The position numbers were made by a program, and so were the translations under genes. A stretch of 64,000 nucleotides of DNA from Orychophragmus violaceus (Eukaryota > Streptophyta > Magnoliopsida > Brassicales > Brassicaceae), in the NCBI GenBank assembly GCA_030180135.1, contig CM058230.1, forward strand, positions 11,595,082 to 11,659,081. Reading direction: 5' to 3'. The first letter of the stretch is position 1; the number at the start of each line of letters is the position of its first letter. The notes under the pieces are model-generated. The model had not been told where the DNA came from, did no database searches, and worked only from the letters and a program-made list of their open reading frames with translations. This document shows, piece after piece, positions 31,511-42,944 of the stretch.

Positions 31511-33586
31511 CAGGTAAGTAAGGGCTCTAACTCGCTTTTTGATGTGTGTATATCGGCTTACGTTCGTCTCTAACGATTCAGTTGTGTGTACCGGTGTTTC
31601 GTTTGGGACGGATTGGTAACCGCGAGTATGTAGACTTCAACGGACCTACGTATTTAAAACTCTATGTGGTGAATAGATGTTTTATTTACGTAGTGGATGT
31701 GGAGTATTCAGTATTTGTCGTTTAAGTAACGAAGTGATCTTATTGCATGAGTTGGGATAATAAATGCAATATGGTTATACCGTGAAAGCAAATGATGATC
31801 CGATGAGACGGTTACTACGACCCTAAGAGACGACCGTAATTGCCGATTTGTTTGATTGATTGATTGTGTGTGATTGATTGCTTTGCTAGGGTGTTAGAAT
31901 GTTAAATTGATTGATGCATTGATTGCCCGCTAGGTTGGTAGTTGTTGATTTTGAATCTCTGCATTTCGTTTAATCGCTAGGTTGCTAGAAAGTGATTTTT
32001 TTTTTTTTTTGAATAGCGAGATCGTTTGGTTTGCTTGGTAGAATTGTTTTTGGTAAGCCTAGAATTGATAAAGCGGTTTTTAGAAAACTTATTCGAGATT
32101 GAGCGGAATTATAAGATATTGTTTATTAGCCACATGTGACCATTGGGTCCGTGACTAAATACCAATATCTCTATAAGGAAGCGATATCGGGAGTATGTTA
32201 AAAAGGTCTAACCGTGTTGGTGTTGTTGAGGATGTAGGACGTGATGGACGAGTTGACGAGGACACGAGACCGAACCTGAACCCGAGAGGCGAGATGTTAT
32301 TTCAGGGAACAGTTTGACCCGAGCCTGCAAGAAAGTCAGTGTGGATTCAGAAAGGAGTTTGGGTAGTAATGGTAGAAAGAAGCAAGGCGAATGAGTTCAA
32401 GAAGATAGCAATGAGATTCAGAAGCATCAGAGTCGATGGAAGAGTTCGTTCGGGGATATCAATGGGAAGAGAAGTTTTGAGAATCGATGAAGTGTGGAGA
32501 TCAGTGATTGAGGATTTCGAGACATACATGAGTATGGCGGATTCATTGGAAGGAGGAACATCAATCCTATCAGAACATTAGTGGGAAGCGATAAGTATTA
32601 AAGGCGGAATAAGTATCCGGGGTTGAGGACGAGGCAATGTTGCGTAATCAAGAAGGTCGAATCAGAGTGGGGAAGTCAGAATATCGGTTAAGGAGATCAT
32701 CAGATGGCGAAGATGGAGTCAGGAGTCAGACTGAAGCATTAAGACGAAACCAATGGTCCGAAATCGGAAATGAGTCGGAAAGTCCAATGGCGATGAAGAA
32801 TCAGGAAGCGATCAGAAATCAGACAAGTCGGTGTCAGGAGTTCAAAGTGACATCGTGTTAGGGTTGCGCACAACTGCATAGCAGGGAGTCATCTGGGCAT
32901 CGGAAGTATGAGTTTGGAAACCATAGACAGAATCAACGAAGTAATCAAATGGAGAAGCTGGGATTGAATGAGAGTCAAGCCATTTCGCGTGGGAAGTTCA
33001 AAGATGTCAATGTGCTGAGAAGGGGAGCAAAACCAAGGTTCAAGAATCAGTGGAAGCATCGGGATTGTAACTACAAATTCAGAGTTCAAGCAGTATCGTG
33101 TGGCGAAGAAGGAAACAAGACTCAGAATGGAGTCGTGCAGTCAAGAGAAATGAATATGTCATCAGAGAGAAGTTCGGTGTAGCGACGTTTGTGCAAACCA
33201 GTGGGTTGAAAGTCAGTAGGCATCGGAAGAGCGGGGTTACCATGAGATCAGAGCATAAGAAGCAAAGCAGAGTTGGATTGAAATCAAAGACCGAGTGAAG
33301 CAGTTCAATCACGACCGTTGGTATTGAGAATCAAGATCAGAGTCTGTAAAGCGAGAAGATGTGAAACCAGAAGTGATCGTGAGTTAAGTTTTTGGTATGG
33401 GAAGTCCGAGATGTCCGCGTGAGCAAGACGGGGTTTCAGAATTCAGTACGCATCGAAAGTATAGTTCAGTCAATTCAGCGTTCGGGTGTTGGAGCAGACA
33501 TATCGGTTTCAGAAGTGGTAACTTACGGGGTTCAGTTCCGATTCGAAGTTAGTAAGTAACGGAGAATTCGGGGACCGAATTCCTGT
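31511..33586 (+). other. Element C 3' internal region
   Basis: About 2.1 kb without recognisable domains. The left part shares non-coding blocks with B (37352-38200, for example the region around GTAGGACG and CGAGACCGAACC). The right part (32300-33560) is purine-rich with loosely repeated units containing CATCGGAAG and GTTCA. A T14 run lies at about 31998. No pol motif seen. Confidence 0.5.
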
Positions 33587-33599
33587 AAGTGGGGAAGAA
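33587..33599 (+). other. Element C polypurine tract
   Basis: AAGTGGGGAAGAA directly before the 3' LTR, identical in B at 38711-38723. Confidence 0.85.
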
Positions 33600-36500
33600 T
33601 GTAATACCCTGTATCAAGAATGGGTCAACGGGCAGTCAAGAAGTCGACGAGGGGCATTTTCGTAATTTCCAGAAGATGAAGGGTATTTTGGTAAAATCTA
33701 CCAAAATGTGAGCCGGAAGCTAAGACGGGCCAAATGTTATTCTTTTTAAGTAAAGAAAACATTTAGAAGACCAAGAAAGGTGGAAACGGAGATTAAACTA
33801 GTTTTTCGGGTTATCGGGAATGGAAACCGATAAAACCGACAAAACTTGTAAAATTCATTACAGGAGCTACGGGTGTCCGTTTGAAGTGATTAAAATTGCT
33901 AAATTCATCTAAGAGCATCTAGAATCTGAAAGGAAGGCTTGGTGGATTTATAGAAGCAGATAAAGAGTTTTTAAAATATTAAACCTTAAACCAGTTTTTC
34001 CGAGGAACTGATATAATGTTCGGGGAAGCGAGAAGACCTTCTAAACTCCACCAAAAATTATGAAATTTGGACCACAGCCTCATGAGAAGATGTAGAAGCC
34101 GCGGTTAAAAGGATTCAGTAAGATTCAATGCCTAGATTAAGTTACATATTTTAGATCATTAATGGGTGATTAGTGGCTAAAAATCCAAAATAAATTCTTT
34201 GGAGCTTGGGCTTGAACCAGGGTATTTAGGGCTGATTGCTAAGATCATATTGGACCCAAATCCAGCTCAGTATGAAGAATGAGCCACGAAATCCAGCCCA
34301 AGAATTTTAGAAGCTTCTTGGTATGTTAGGTTCATGAATCTAAAAGTGGTGTGTTGTCATCAATCCAAGGGCTGCATGGAGGAGGCTACAAGTGGATGGT
34401 GGATGCTCAAATGCATTGTTTTTGGATGGTTTTTGGTGAGGAGGTCGTGGCACAAGATGGAGGAAGAAGAGAAGACAAATGGAGGGTGAAGATCACTCCA
34501 CTTTTACTATATAAGGAGACCTTCCCCCTCCCATTTTCTTCACACCAAACTCACAAAGAGTAAAGAGAAGTAAAGAAGAGAGAAAGAAGAGAGGGAGAAG
34601 AGAGGGAGAAGGGAGGAAGAAGAAGAAGAAGAAGGAGGCGGCAAGAAGAAGGAGGAGGAGGAGGAGCCGGGAGAAGAAGAAGAAGGAGGAGCCGGAGGGG
34701 AGAGAGAGAGATAAAGGAGAGAGAAAGAAGAGAGAGAGTGGAAATAAATAAAAGAAAGATGGGGAAAGGAAAATTAATACGTCGGAATATTCTAAAGAAT
34801 ATTCTTCGGAAAAGGAATTTTTCCGACGTAATAATCTTCCCGATAAACCGGATTTCTTTTATTTAGAAATAGGATAGATGGTTGTAGTAGACATCATACG
34901 AGGGTTGTCCGGAGGTTCGGGATCACGAAGGTCAACGGCATGGTCAAGTGCGGGGCAAGGTCGGGTCAAAGAGACGGAGGTTCGGGGAAGGTTCGGGTTA
35001 GCGTCGGGTTCATGCCGGGTCTCGTTGTTCCGCTAGTCCGTCAATCCGTCCGTCCGTCATCATAATAGCAATGTGAGTCGACTCAAAACACCGTAGAGTA
35101 GTATTGCATATAGATCATAAAACGAGAAACCGTAGATTAAGTAATTGCATACCCAGATATAAATTGATGGCGTTTGAGAATTGAATTGACAATAAACCGG
35201 TTAGGGGGTTGAGACGCATACTAGGATCGTAAGATTAAACGGATTAAACTTGTTGTGTGCCGTTAGGTTGGTAGTAACGTTGTGTGATACATACATATAG
35301 TCGTTGTATGATAGGGCCGTATATGCATATATATCTATGTATGAAGAACGATCTAAAATGAATCTAAGTACGGAAATTAAGACGCTATAAAATACGGAAG
35401 TAAACTTAACAAACGTATAGCATATGGAATGATACTTGGTTAAGGTTTAATGATAAAGGAATGAATGGAATAAATAAATGGTGAGACGTCGGGGAGTTTA
35501 GTATAAGCTACTAGCTCTAAACCGACGGATCGGGGAGTTGATAAAAGATACCTAGGAAAGGTTAAGAAAAGAAAAGTGTTGAGATTGGGAGCCGTCTACG
35601 GGTTAGCAATCCGCTAATCCAAGGTAGCGGACGATAAAGAGATATGAGCCGTCTACGGGTTAGCAATCCGCTAATCCAGTGTAGCGGACGTGAATGAGTT
35701 AAAAGACATTAGAAACCCTAATAGGCTTGCTTGTGTGATGATTGTTTGTATTGTGTGATTGCGTGTTTGGGGTTGTTAAGCTTTGTTGTGCAGGCCTATT
35801 AGATTGTCTCGGTATTGGGCCGAGCGAGCGGTGGGGCGGGTGTGTGTGTAGACTTGCGGGGTGCGGTGATGAGATGGTGGTTAATGGTTGTTCGAGTCTG
35901 ATTGATTGCTAGAGTCCGAGCGAGTCTGCGTGTTTACTTTTCTGCACTAGGACTCTAGGGTGCGTTAGATCCCGCAAGTCTAGGTGATTGGAGACGTTCT
36001 GGTACTTCCGACCCGATTGGATCCTCGGGAAGTTGCTTAACCGGATCATGGTAATTTCGGTTATGGCGTTAACCTATGGAGTGACGTCTGTAGGTGTGTA
36101 GTCCGGAGAACACGGGGTCGCGTCCTAGGGCCGGACTGCATGGAAGCTCGGGTTGCCGGGGGTAACCGGAGTCACTGCGTATCGATGGACGGAGAACAGT
36201 GTCCTGGATCGTGAGACTTGGTGTTAACATCTGGGAGTCGAGAGGGTTTGTTACCATATCAGTAATGGTGGAAACCCGTGGAAGTTACCAAGAAGCGTAA
36301 GGGCCCAGTGGTGTGTTGATGATGATGATGGTGTTGCGCGATAGATAGATCGAGTCTAATCGAGAGCATGTGCCGCAATGCTCTCGATTTCCTTCATTGA
36401 CGTGATGTGTTGTTATTATTGAATTGCTTGTGTGTTGTGAAGCTCATCACGTCTTGGTAGCACGTGATCAGCTATTATACTTGATTGTTATTTTGGGTTT

Positions 36501-37050
36501 TGGGCGGGATTATTAGATTGTTAGAAGCCGTAGTGGGGAGCCGTCTCACTGGGTAATCTTAGATTGCTCATTAGACTCTTTTGTGTTTTTCAGGTTTGGC
36601 GTAGCTTGGCGGACGCGTAGGACGCTCGGAGTAGTCTCGGGTTGGCATTGGGTATCGGTGTGGAGTTTACACATTTTGACTGTTACTTTCGGTTTCAGAC
36701 TTTGTTGGGATCCCGTTAAATGTTTTGTGTATTAGACTGTATATTATTATGAATGAGATTTATATATTTTCAAATAATAAAAACGGAACAATTCCCTGAT
36801 ATACGGTTTCGTCCGAACCGAACACAACTCGTGGAAGTGGTACAGGTTGAAAAGCTTTGTATCACGGAAGCGAGGTAAACGGAGTTAAGGACGGTTTGGT
36901 TCGAGCCTTTGTCTCAAACCGGACTGCCTTTGACTTCGTATTGTGACAAACTCTTCCTGTATGACTGCTCGGGTTCGATCGGTCATGTTCTTGTTTGATT
37001 GTTGGCCGGTCAGCTCGTCGGTCAGCGGTAAACGGGAAGGGGGCGTTACA
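33600..37050 (+). repeat. Element C 3' LTR
   Basis: 3451 bp, same length as the 5' LTR with about four substitutions noticed. Followed by TSD copy CTTCG at 37051-37055. Confidence 0.95.
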
Positions 37051-37055
37051 CTTCG

Positions 37056-37331
37056 TCAGGATCAGTTTCGTCTTTTCAGCTGTGTGGGGCGACGGATCAT
37101 CAGGCAGCAGCATGCTACCGTGGGCCACGCCCAGCGCCCGTTCCGGTTTGTCAGATTTGTGGTCGCGGAGGTCATGTCGCGCAGTTGTGTCCGATGGCAG
37201 AGCCGCAGCAGGTCGGACCGCCGACTAGAGATGCGCATCCACCACACCCTCCCGGCGCACCTGCCAGTGGGTACCAGCGCGAGCCGCGATGCCGGTTGTG
37301 TATGGCATTTCGGTCGTGCTGGGGCTGTTAG
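37056..37331 (+). CDS. Element B zinc-knuckle protein, part 2
   Basis: Continues the frame of 25999-27243 once element C and one copy of its duplication are removed. The join keeps the phase exactly. It adds a degenerate knuckle lacking the first Cys (residues 425-435) and a complete one (CQICGRGGHVAQLC, residues 447-460). The tail is Pro-rich with further cysteines, and the stop TAG is at 37329-37331. Just downstream, CCAG|GTAAGT at 37352 looks like a splice donor, so the last residues could be replaced by splicing. Confidence 0.7.
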   Translation, partial: SGSVSSFQLCGATDHQAAACYRGPRPAPVPVCQICGRGGHVAQLCPMAEPQQVGPPTRDAHPPHPPGAPASGYQREPRCRLCMAFRSCWGC

Positions 37332-38710
37332 GGTTAGAATAGTTAGGCCAGGTAAGTTGGGCACTAACTATGTTGTTGTTTGTGTGTAACCAGATCGACG
37401 GTTTTCGTATGTTGTTTTGAACATCTCCAGGATATGGCGGTGCAGTTTGTGGGTTGGGTTGTTGATGACGGACATCTTGTGGTTGTACTTCTGTTTCCTT
37501 ATGTATTTCTATAAACCTCGAGACATGTGTATGTTGTTGTTTTTGTGTATGTATGTGATGCAGATTGTTCAACTTATCGTTATGACTTTTGTAGTAATTG
37601 TTTGCATGCGTATGATGGGTTGGGATGCAAACGAATTACCATGTGAAGTCTGATGATGAGCGGAACTGATGACCGTTCATCATAACCTAAACCCAGACTG
37701 ACGACATATCCGGAGCGATCTGATGATTGCTTGGCTGTGTGTGGTAATTGTTTGTTTTTGCGATAATTGCTTGCGTGTTTTGATTTAATTGCTTGAAATA
37801 GGGTTGCGTTTCGTTAGTGGTATCGCACTGTGAAAGTGCGAGTGACATGCTTAGCATGTGCGGAGTGTGAATGGCGTGGTAAGCCATCCGGGTGAGTAGT
37901 TTAATTTAGTTGCAATCGTTAAGTTGTTAGAGATGGAAGTGTTAGAACCTTTTCGTCTAAGGTGTTGAGCTAACTCGAGAACGGTTGTAATCAAACGGTC
38001 GATCCGCGAGAAAGCGGAATTATAGAATATCGTTATTTAATCATGAGTGACCATTGGGTACGGGATTAACTAACGATATCTCTATGAGGAAGTGATATCA
38101 AGGAATGAATTGGTTTGAATTCACCGCTCCAGTGAAATGTTGTTGTGTTGAATGTAGGACGGAATGGACGATGCGATACGAATACGAGACCGAACCCGAA
38201 CCCGAAAGCGAGATGGAATGGCAAGACGTTGCGGAATAAGGAGATCGGATCGTAAGGCGGTCAGTGTGGATTGTCAGGATGGATGGTCAGGGGATTGTGC
38301 CAGCCCAGAATAGCGGAAAGATCGAAACGGTTGGGATGACAAGTTAGTAAAGAGATTTGGCAATGAAGATCAGGGGTCTTATTGGAAGCGGTGCGACGGA
38401 AGTCAGTGATCAGATTCTTGAAGAGTGTCTCACGAAGACAAACAGTTGTGGATAGGAATGTGGAGGTCGAGACAAAGTGGGGAAGCGCGAAGTGAGAATC
38501 AGAACAGAGCAGTTAACCAAGATTAAGTTAGAGGATCAGAGTAGATCAATATATGCGAGATTAAAACATCAGTTTGGAGCGATGTGAGGTCAGTGGTATG
38601 CAGCGATGTTCAAAGAAGAAGCGTCAAGGTGTAGTGATGGAGCGACTTACAAGGTTCGGAACCGATTCAAAGTCTGGTAGTGACGGAGAATTCGGGGACC
38701 GAATTCCTGT
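37332..38710 (+). other. Element B 3' internal region
   Basis: Non-coding, 1.4 kb, partly shared with element C. No protease, RT, RNase H or integrase motif in any frame. Possible acceptor ATCTCCAG near 37430. Confidence 0.5.
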
Positions 38711-38723
38711 AAGTGGGGAAGAA
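38711..38723 (+). other. Element B polypurine tract
   Basis: AAGTGGGGAAGAA immediately before the 3' LTR. Confidence 0.85.
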
Positions 38724-41700
38724 TGTGATACCCCGTATCCAAAAATACGGTCAACGGGCAGAAGAAAAGTCATCAGGGGCAAAATTGTAATTTTGCCTAA
38801 CCCAGGGGCAAAATGGTAATTTTGCCAAAGTTCGAGACGGAAGACGAGACTGGCCAAATGTTCTCTTTATTAAACATAAAGAACATTTACAAGATCAGAA
38901 TTCGAAGAAACGGATCAGAAATGCATTTTCGGAGTTTCGGGTGAAAACCGAGTTAAACCGGGAAAACTTCGGAAAATCATAACGGGAGCTAGGAAACTCC
39001 AAACGAGGTGATTCAAATTGCCAAATTCATCTAAAAGCAAGGAGAATCAGATTATGAAGGTTTGGAGATTTATGGGAATCATCTACTATTTACTAAAACA
39101 ATTATCGGGGAAATCAAGCAAACCAAACACATGTGATTAAGGGGATTAAGAGGAGGTTAAGGGCTTAATGGCTGGATTAGTTGACTCAGACACTTACCTG
39201 GAGGACAAGTGTTCACTCCCTGGAGGCGCCACCTCTTCTTTGGAACATGCATTGCATGGAGAGATTCATGCACAAAAAGGAAACTTTGTATCAAATCACC
39301 CTTTTTGGATACAAAGAATCTCTCTACTCTCTCCTCCTCTGTCGAGCCTCTCTCTCTCTCTTGCATGCAACAGAATCATCTTCTTTCTCCAGCAGATTCA
39401 TCAGGATTCAAGCAAAACCTTTGAAGATCTTCAACAAGTTCCAAGATGTTCTTCATGCCTTCTCTCACAAGAAAAGCTATAACTTCTTCATCTTAAGCTC
39501 AAATCCAGTGATTCAAAGGCCAATAGCTTCATCTCAGTCTCCTCTTCAAGTTTCAGCCGGCCGCCGTCGTCAGAAGTCACCGGAGCTCGCCGGAAAATAG
39601 GAGAGAAGCAGCCGCGGTTTAGGGTTCTTGGTATCTCTCTCTCCTCAACTTATTTCAAGATTTCAAAGCCATGGGAAGATAGATCTCATCAAGAGGAGTG
39701 GATTGGTGTGTGGTTCGCCGTGGGAAGTCGCCGGAAAAGTCGCCGCCGCCGCGGTCAACGCCCGAGCCGCCGCGGTCAACGCCGGAGTAGCCGCCGGAGA
39801 AGCCTCATCCGCCGTCAAATCTTCAGCGATTCTTCAAGGGTGAAATGGGGATGCATTGGAGTAGGTTTGGTCTTGGTTCAGTTGGTAAACCGGTCTAGTC
39901 AAACCGGTTAAGCCACGGTCAACGCCGGTCAACGGTTGACCTAACCGGTTTAACTAAACAGGTTTGATTGGAGCTGGTTCGGTTCGATTTAGTGGTTCAG
40001 TGGGTCAAGGGGTAAACCGGAGGTGGTCAACGGTCAAGCGGGTCAAAGTCAACGGTCAACGGTCAACCGGTCAACGCCGGCCAACGCCGCCGGTCAACGC
40101 GGTCAACGTCGGAAAACGAGCCGGTCAACGCTCGGTTTGACGGTTATCCGGTGGTTCGGGGTGTTCGGGAGTTCGTGTTCGGGTATTCAGGAAGATTCGG
40201 GTTTGTTCAGGGTCTCGGGAACCGTATCCGCATCCGTGCCGTTCATTCCGTGAAATCACTGTGAGTCGGCTCAAACACCGTAACATTCATATAGATCGAT
40301 AAATGGGAAACCGTAGAGATAGAAATGCATACCCGATCGTGTTAAACCAAATTGAATTGTGAATTGAATGACTGATTGAATTGATATTAAACCGGCTAGG
40401 GTTAAAGAAGCATGTTAGATTAAAACGGATTAAATCTATTGCGTGCCGTTAGGTTGTTAGAACGTTGTGTGATGCATTCATATAGACGTGGCATGAGTAG
40501 GACTATATATGCATATATACGCAAGTAAAGCACGGTATTAAATGAATCTATATACGGGAATTAAGACGAGTTAAAATACGGTTTAACCTTGAACACGCGT
40601 ATAGAGTATGGAACGGTATCGGAGTTCCCGAGTTAAATGAATTAAGTAATGCATGATGAGACGTCGGGGAGTTTAGTAACTACTAGCTCTAAACCGACGG
40701 ATCGAAGAGTTATTAAAAGATGATTAGGAGTGGTTAATTAAAGAGAAGTATTGTGACTGGAGAACCGTCTACGGGTCAGCAAGCGGCTAACCCAAGGTAG
40801 CGGGCGTGAATTGATTAAAGGACGATAGGAACCCTAATAGGCCTGTTGTGTGTTGTGGTGTGTTGATTGCGTGGTTGTCTGTTGTGTGGTTGTGATTGAC
40901 TTTCGTGAAGGCCTTTAGATCGTCTCGGTGTTGGGCCGAGCGATCCTTGTTGTTACTTAACTCGGTCATGGGACCGATTAAGCGGTGGTGCTGGCTCAGT
41001 ACGGTACTGAGTCAGAGCGGTGGTGTGAGTAAGTTGACTTGCGGGATGCGGGGTTGGTTGTAGCTAGTGATTGAGATTGATTGCTAGAGTCCAAGCGAGT
41101 CTGCGTGTTTACATTTCTGCACTAGGACTCTAGGGTGCGTTAGATCCCGCAAGTCTAGGTATTTGATTACGTTCTGGTACTTCCGACCCGATAGGATCCT
41201 CGGGTAGTTACCTAACCGGACCGTGGTGATTCTGGTTATGGTGTTAACCTATGGAGTGACGTCTGTAGGTGTGTGGTCCAGAGAATACGGGGTCATGTCC
41301 TAGGGCCGGACTGCATGGAAACTCGGGCTATCTAGGGGTAGTCAGAGTCACCGCGTATCAATGGACAGAGAACGGTGTCCTAGTCGTTGTGTAGACGGCT
41401 AGGAGTCGTGGGTTAGTTACCATATCGGTAGCTGTAGAAACCCGTGGAAGTCACCAAGATCGTAGGGGCCCAGCGTTGTGTTTTGGTGTAGTTGGGGATG
41501 CGCGGTAGATAGATCGAGTCTCAATCGGGGACATGTGCCGCAGTGCTCCCGATTTCCTCTAATCGCCTTCTCTTTCTTTTGGCAATTGATTGTGTGTGGG
41601 CTCGACACGACGTGGTTGTGCGTGATCGGCTATTTTGTTCTGCTTGATTGTTATTTTGGGTTTCGGGCGGGAATCTATAGTTGATAGATAGAATAGAAGC

Positions 41701-42238
41701 CTTAGTGGGGAGCCGATTCACTGGGTGATCTTAGATCGCTCATTAGACTCTTTTTGTGTTTTTCAGGATAAGCAGCGATGGACGCGGGAGGTCCTCGGTG
41801 TAGTTTCGGGATGGCTTGTGGCGGGGTTTTGATTCGATGGTTTTTGGGGTTTTCCTTCGGTTCGGCTTGACGCCACTTTTTGTATTGATTTGTGTGTTGA
41901 TTCTTTGTTGATGAAAACGATTTGTAAAGTGACGATTAAACGTTGTGCTGAACGTTTGATTTACTCAGAAATGAATATGCTTTCCTGATATTGTGTTTCG
42001 TCCGAACCGACACAACTCGCAGAAGTAGTGCAAGACGGCCGACTTGTGCTATGGAAGCGAGGATAGCGGAGTCGGAGTTGGGTTGGTGCGAGCCTTTGTC
42101 TCAAACCGATCTGTCTCTGGCTTCGTCCTGTGATGAACTTTTCCTGTTCGACTTGCTCGGGTTCGATCGGTCATGTTCTTGTTTGATTGTTGACCGGTCA
42201 GCTCGACGGTCAGCGGAGAATGGGAAAGGGGCGTTACA
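38724..42238 (+). repeat. Element B 3' LTR
   Basis: 3515 bp, same length as the 5' LTR, with the GGTCAACG cluster at about 39756-40150. Followed by TSD copy GTGAA (42239-42243). Confidence 0.93.
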
Positions 42239-42243
42239 GTGAA

Positions 42244-42794
42244 CGAGATCAGTGGAGCAACGCAAACGCCTTGCCTCTACCAGATACACACGCACGCTCG
42301 CTGGAAATGGGATGCTAGTGCCGGATCAACGGGAATCGATTCTCTCTGGTGTTTCTACTGTTTCTGTCAATAAAAGTGGACGGCCAAGTGTTTAGGTCGA
42401 AACTTACTTGTTATATTCGACCTAAAACATAATTAACCGGGCCAGACTTAATCAAGTCTTAATTCGAAAAGCCTTTCGAAAAACCCGAACTGTGTCGACC
42501 GACACACAAGCTGTGTCGATCGACACAACACCATTTTATCGATTATAATGTGTATCTAATACACATTAATATGATCATTACCATAATGATCATTCCCATG
42601 TCGTAGCTTCCAGTTTGCTTAGGTGTGTGACCCTATAGGATCATATAGTACTGGTAGTAAGTCCATAACTTACAGATTGCAAGAGGCTTCTAGCAAAACA
42701 TTGCAACCGTCCAGTACTATACGAATGTCTGATCTCTACACACAACTATCATCAGGAGTGAGTACAAGTGTGATTTCAGGACACTATCCCAACA
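42244..42794 (-). repeat. Copia A 5' LTR, right segment
   Basis: 551 bp that complete the 640-bp LTR together with 22124-22212. Followed by TSD copy CGGAT (42795-42799). Confidence 0.95.
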
Positions 42795-42799
42795 CGGAT

Positions 42800-42944
42800 C
42801 TCCTAGGATTCTCTGCGTGTTTCTCGAGGAAGAGGGTCTGTTTTCTGTCAAGAAAAACTGTCTGCGACGGCTCTCTCATTAGGTCGTGTAACCTGGCCCC
42901 TATAAATAGGCCCACGGTTTACAAACCGTAAAATCATATGAAGC
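42800..42944 (-). repeat. 5' LTR of Copia D, right segment
   Basis: Continuation of the D LTR after Copia A. It carries a TATA-like element (TATTTATA on the minus strand, near 42901-42910). It is cut off by the truncated Gypsy G2 at about 42945, so the LTR start is lost. Confidence 0.65.

Larger units (their letters stand above)
27244..37050 (+). mobile_element. Element C: related non-autonomous LTR element
   Basis: 9.8-kb plus-strand element inserted in the coding region of B with TSD CTTCG (27239-27243 and 37051-37055). Its LTRs are 3451 bp each and differ at only about four positions by eye. The internal region is 2.9 kb, with a tRNA-Met primer site, a decayed Gag-like region and a polypurine tract identical to that of B. 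LTR blocks shared with B show they belong to related families. With almost identical LTRs but no working coding region it must have used proteins from another element. Confidence 0.92.
22213..42238 (+). mobile_element. Element B: non-autonomous LTR element with 3.5-kb LTRs
   Basis: Plus-strand element with TG...CA LTRs of 3515 bp each and TSD GTGAA, inserted in the 5' LTR of Copia A. Without inserted element C it is about 10.2 kb, of which only about 3.2 kb is internal. It has a tRNA-Met primer site, a polypurine tract, and one coding region for a zinc-knuckle protein. No protease, RT, RNase H or integrase motif is visible. Long LTRs without pol fit the LARD class of non-autonomous retrotransposons. 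LTR starts of the type TGTGATACCCC with a tRNA-Met primer suggest a Gypsy (Tekay/Del-like) partner, but that is inference. Confidence 0.88.
3828..42794 (-). mobile_element. Copia A LTR retrotransposon, host of nested insertions
   Basis: Minus-strand Ty1/Copia element with TG...CA LTRs and a CGGAT target-site duplication at 3823-3827 and 42795-42799. It is inserted in the LTR of the older Copia D. Without the Gypsy G1 and element B insertions its length is about 7.3 kb. Its 5' LTR is split by B (22124-22212 plus 42244-42794, together 640 bp), and its gag is split by G1. The two LTRs differ at about nine positions by eye. Gag, protease, integrase, RT and RNase H are all recognisable but carry several lesions, so it cannot now make a full polyprotein. 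Confidence 0.93.

Noticed and set aside
32339..33298. Several open frames in the purine-rich 3' region of element C
   Set aside because: Purine-rich sequence has few stops by composition, no domain is seen, and the frames are not kept in element B.
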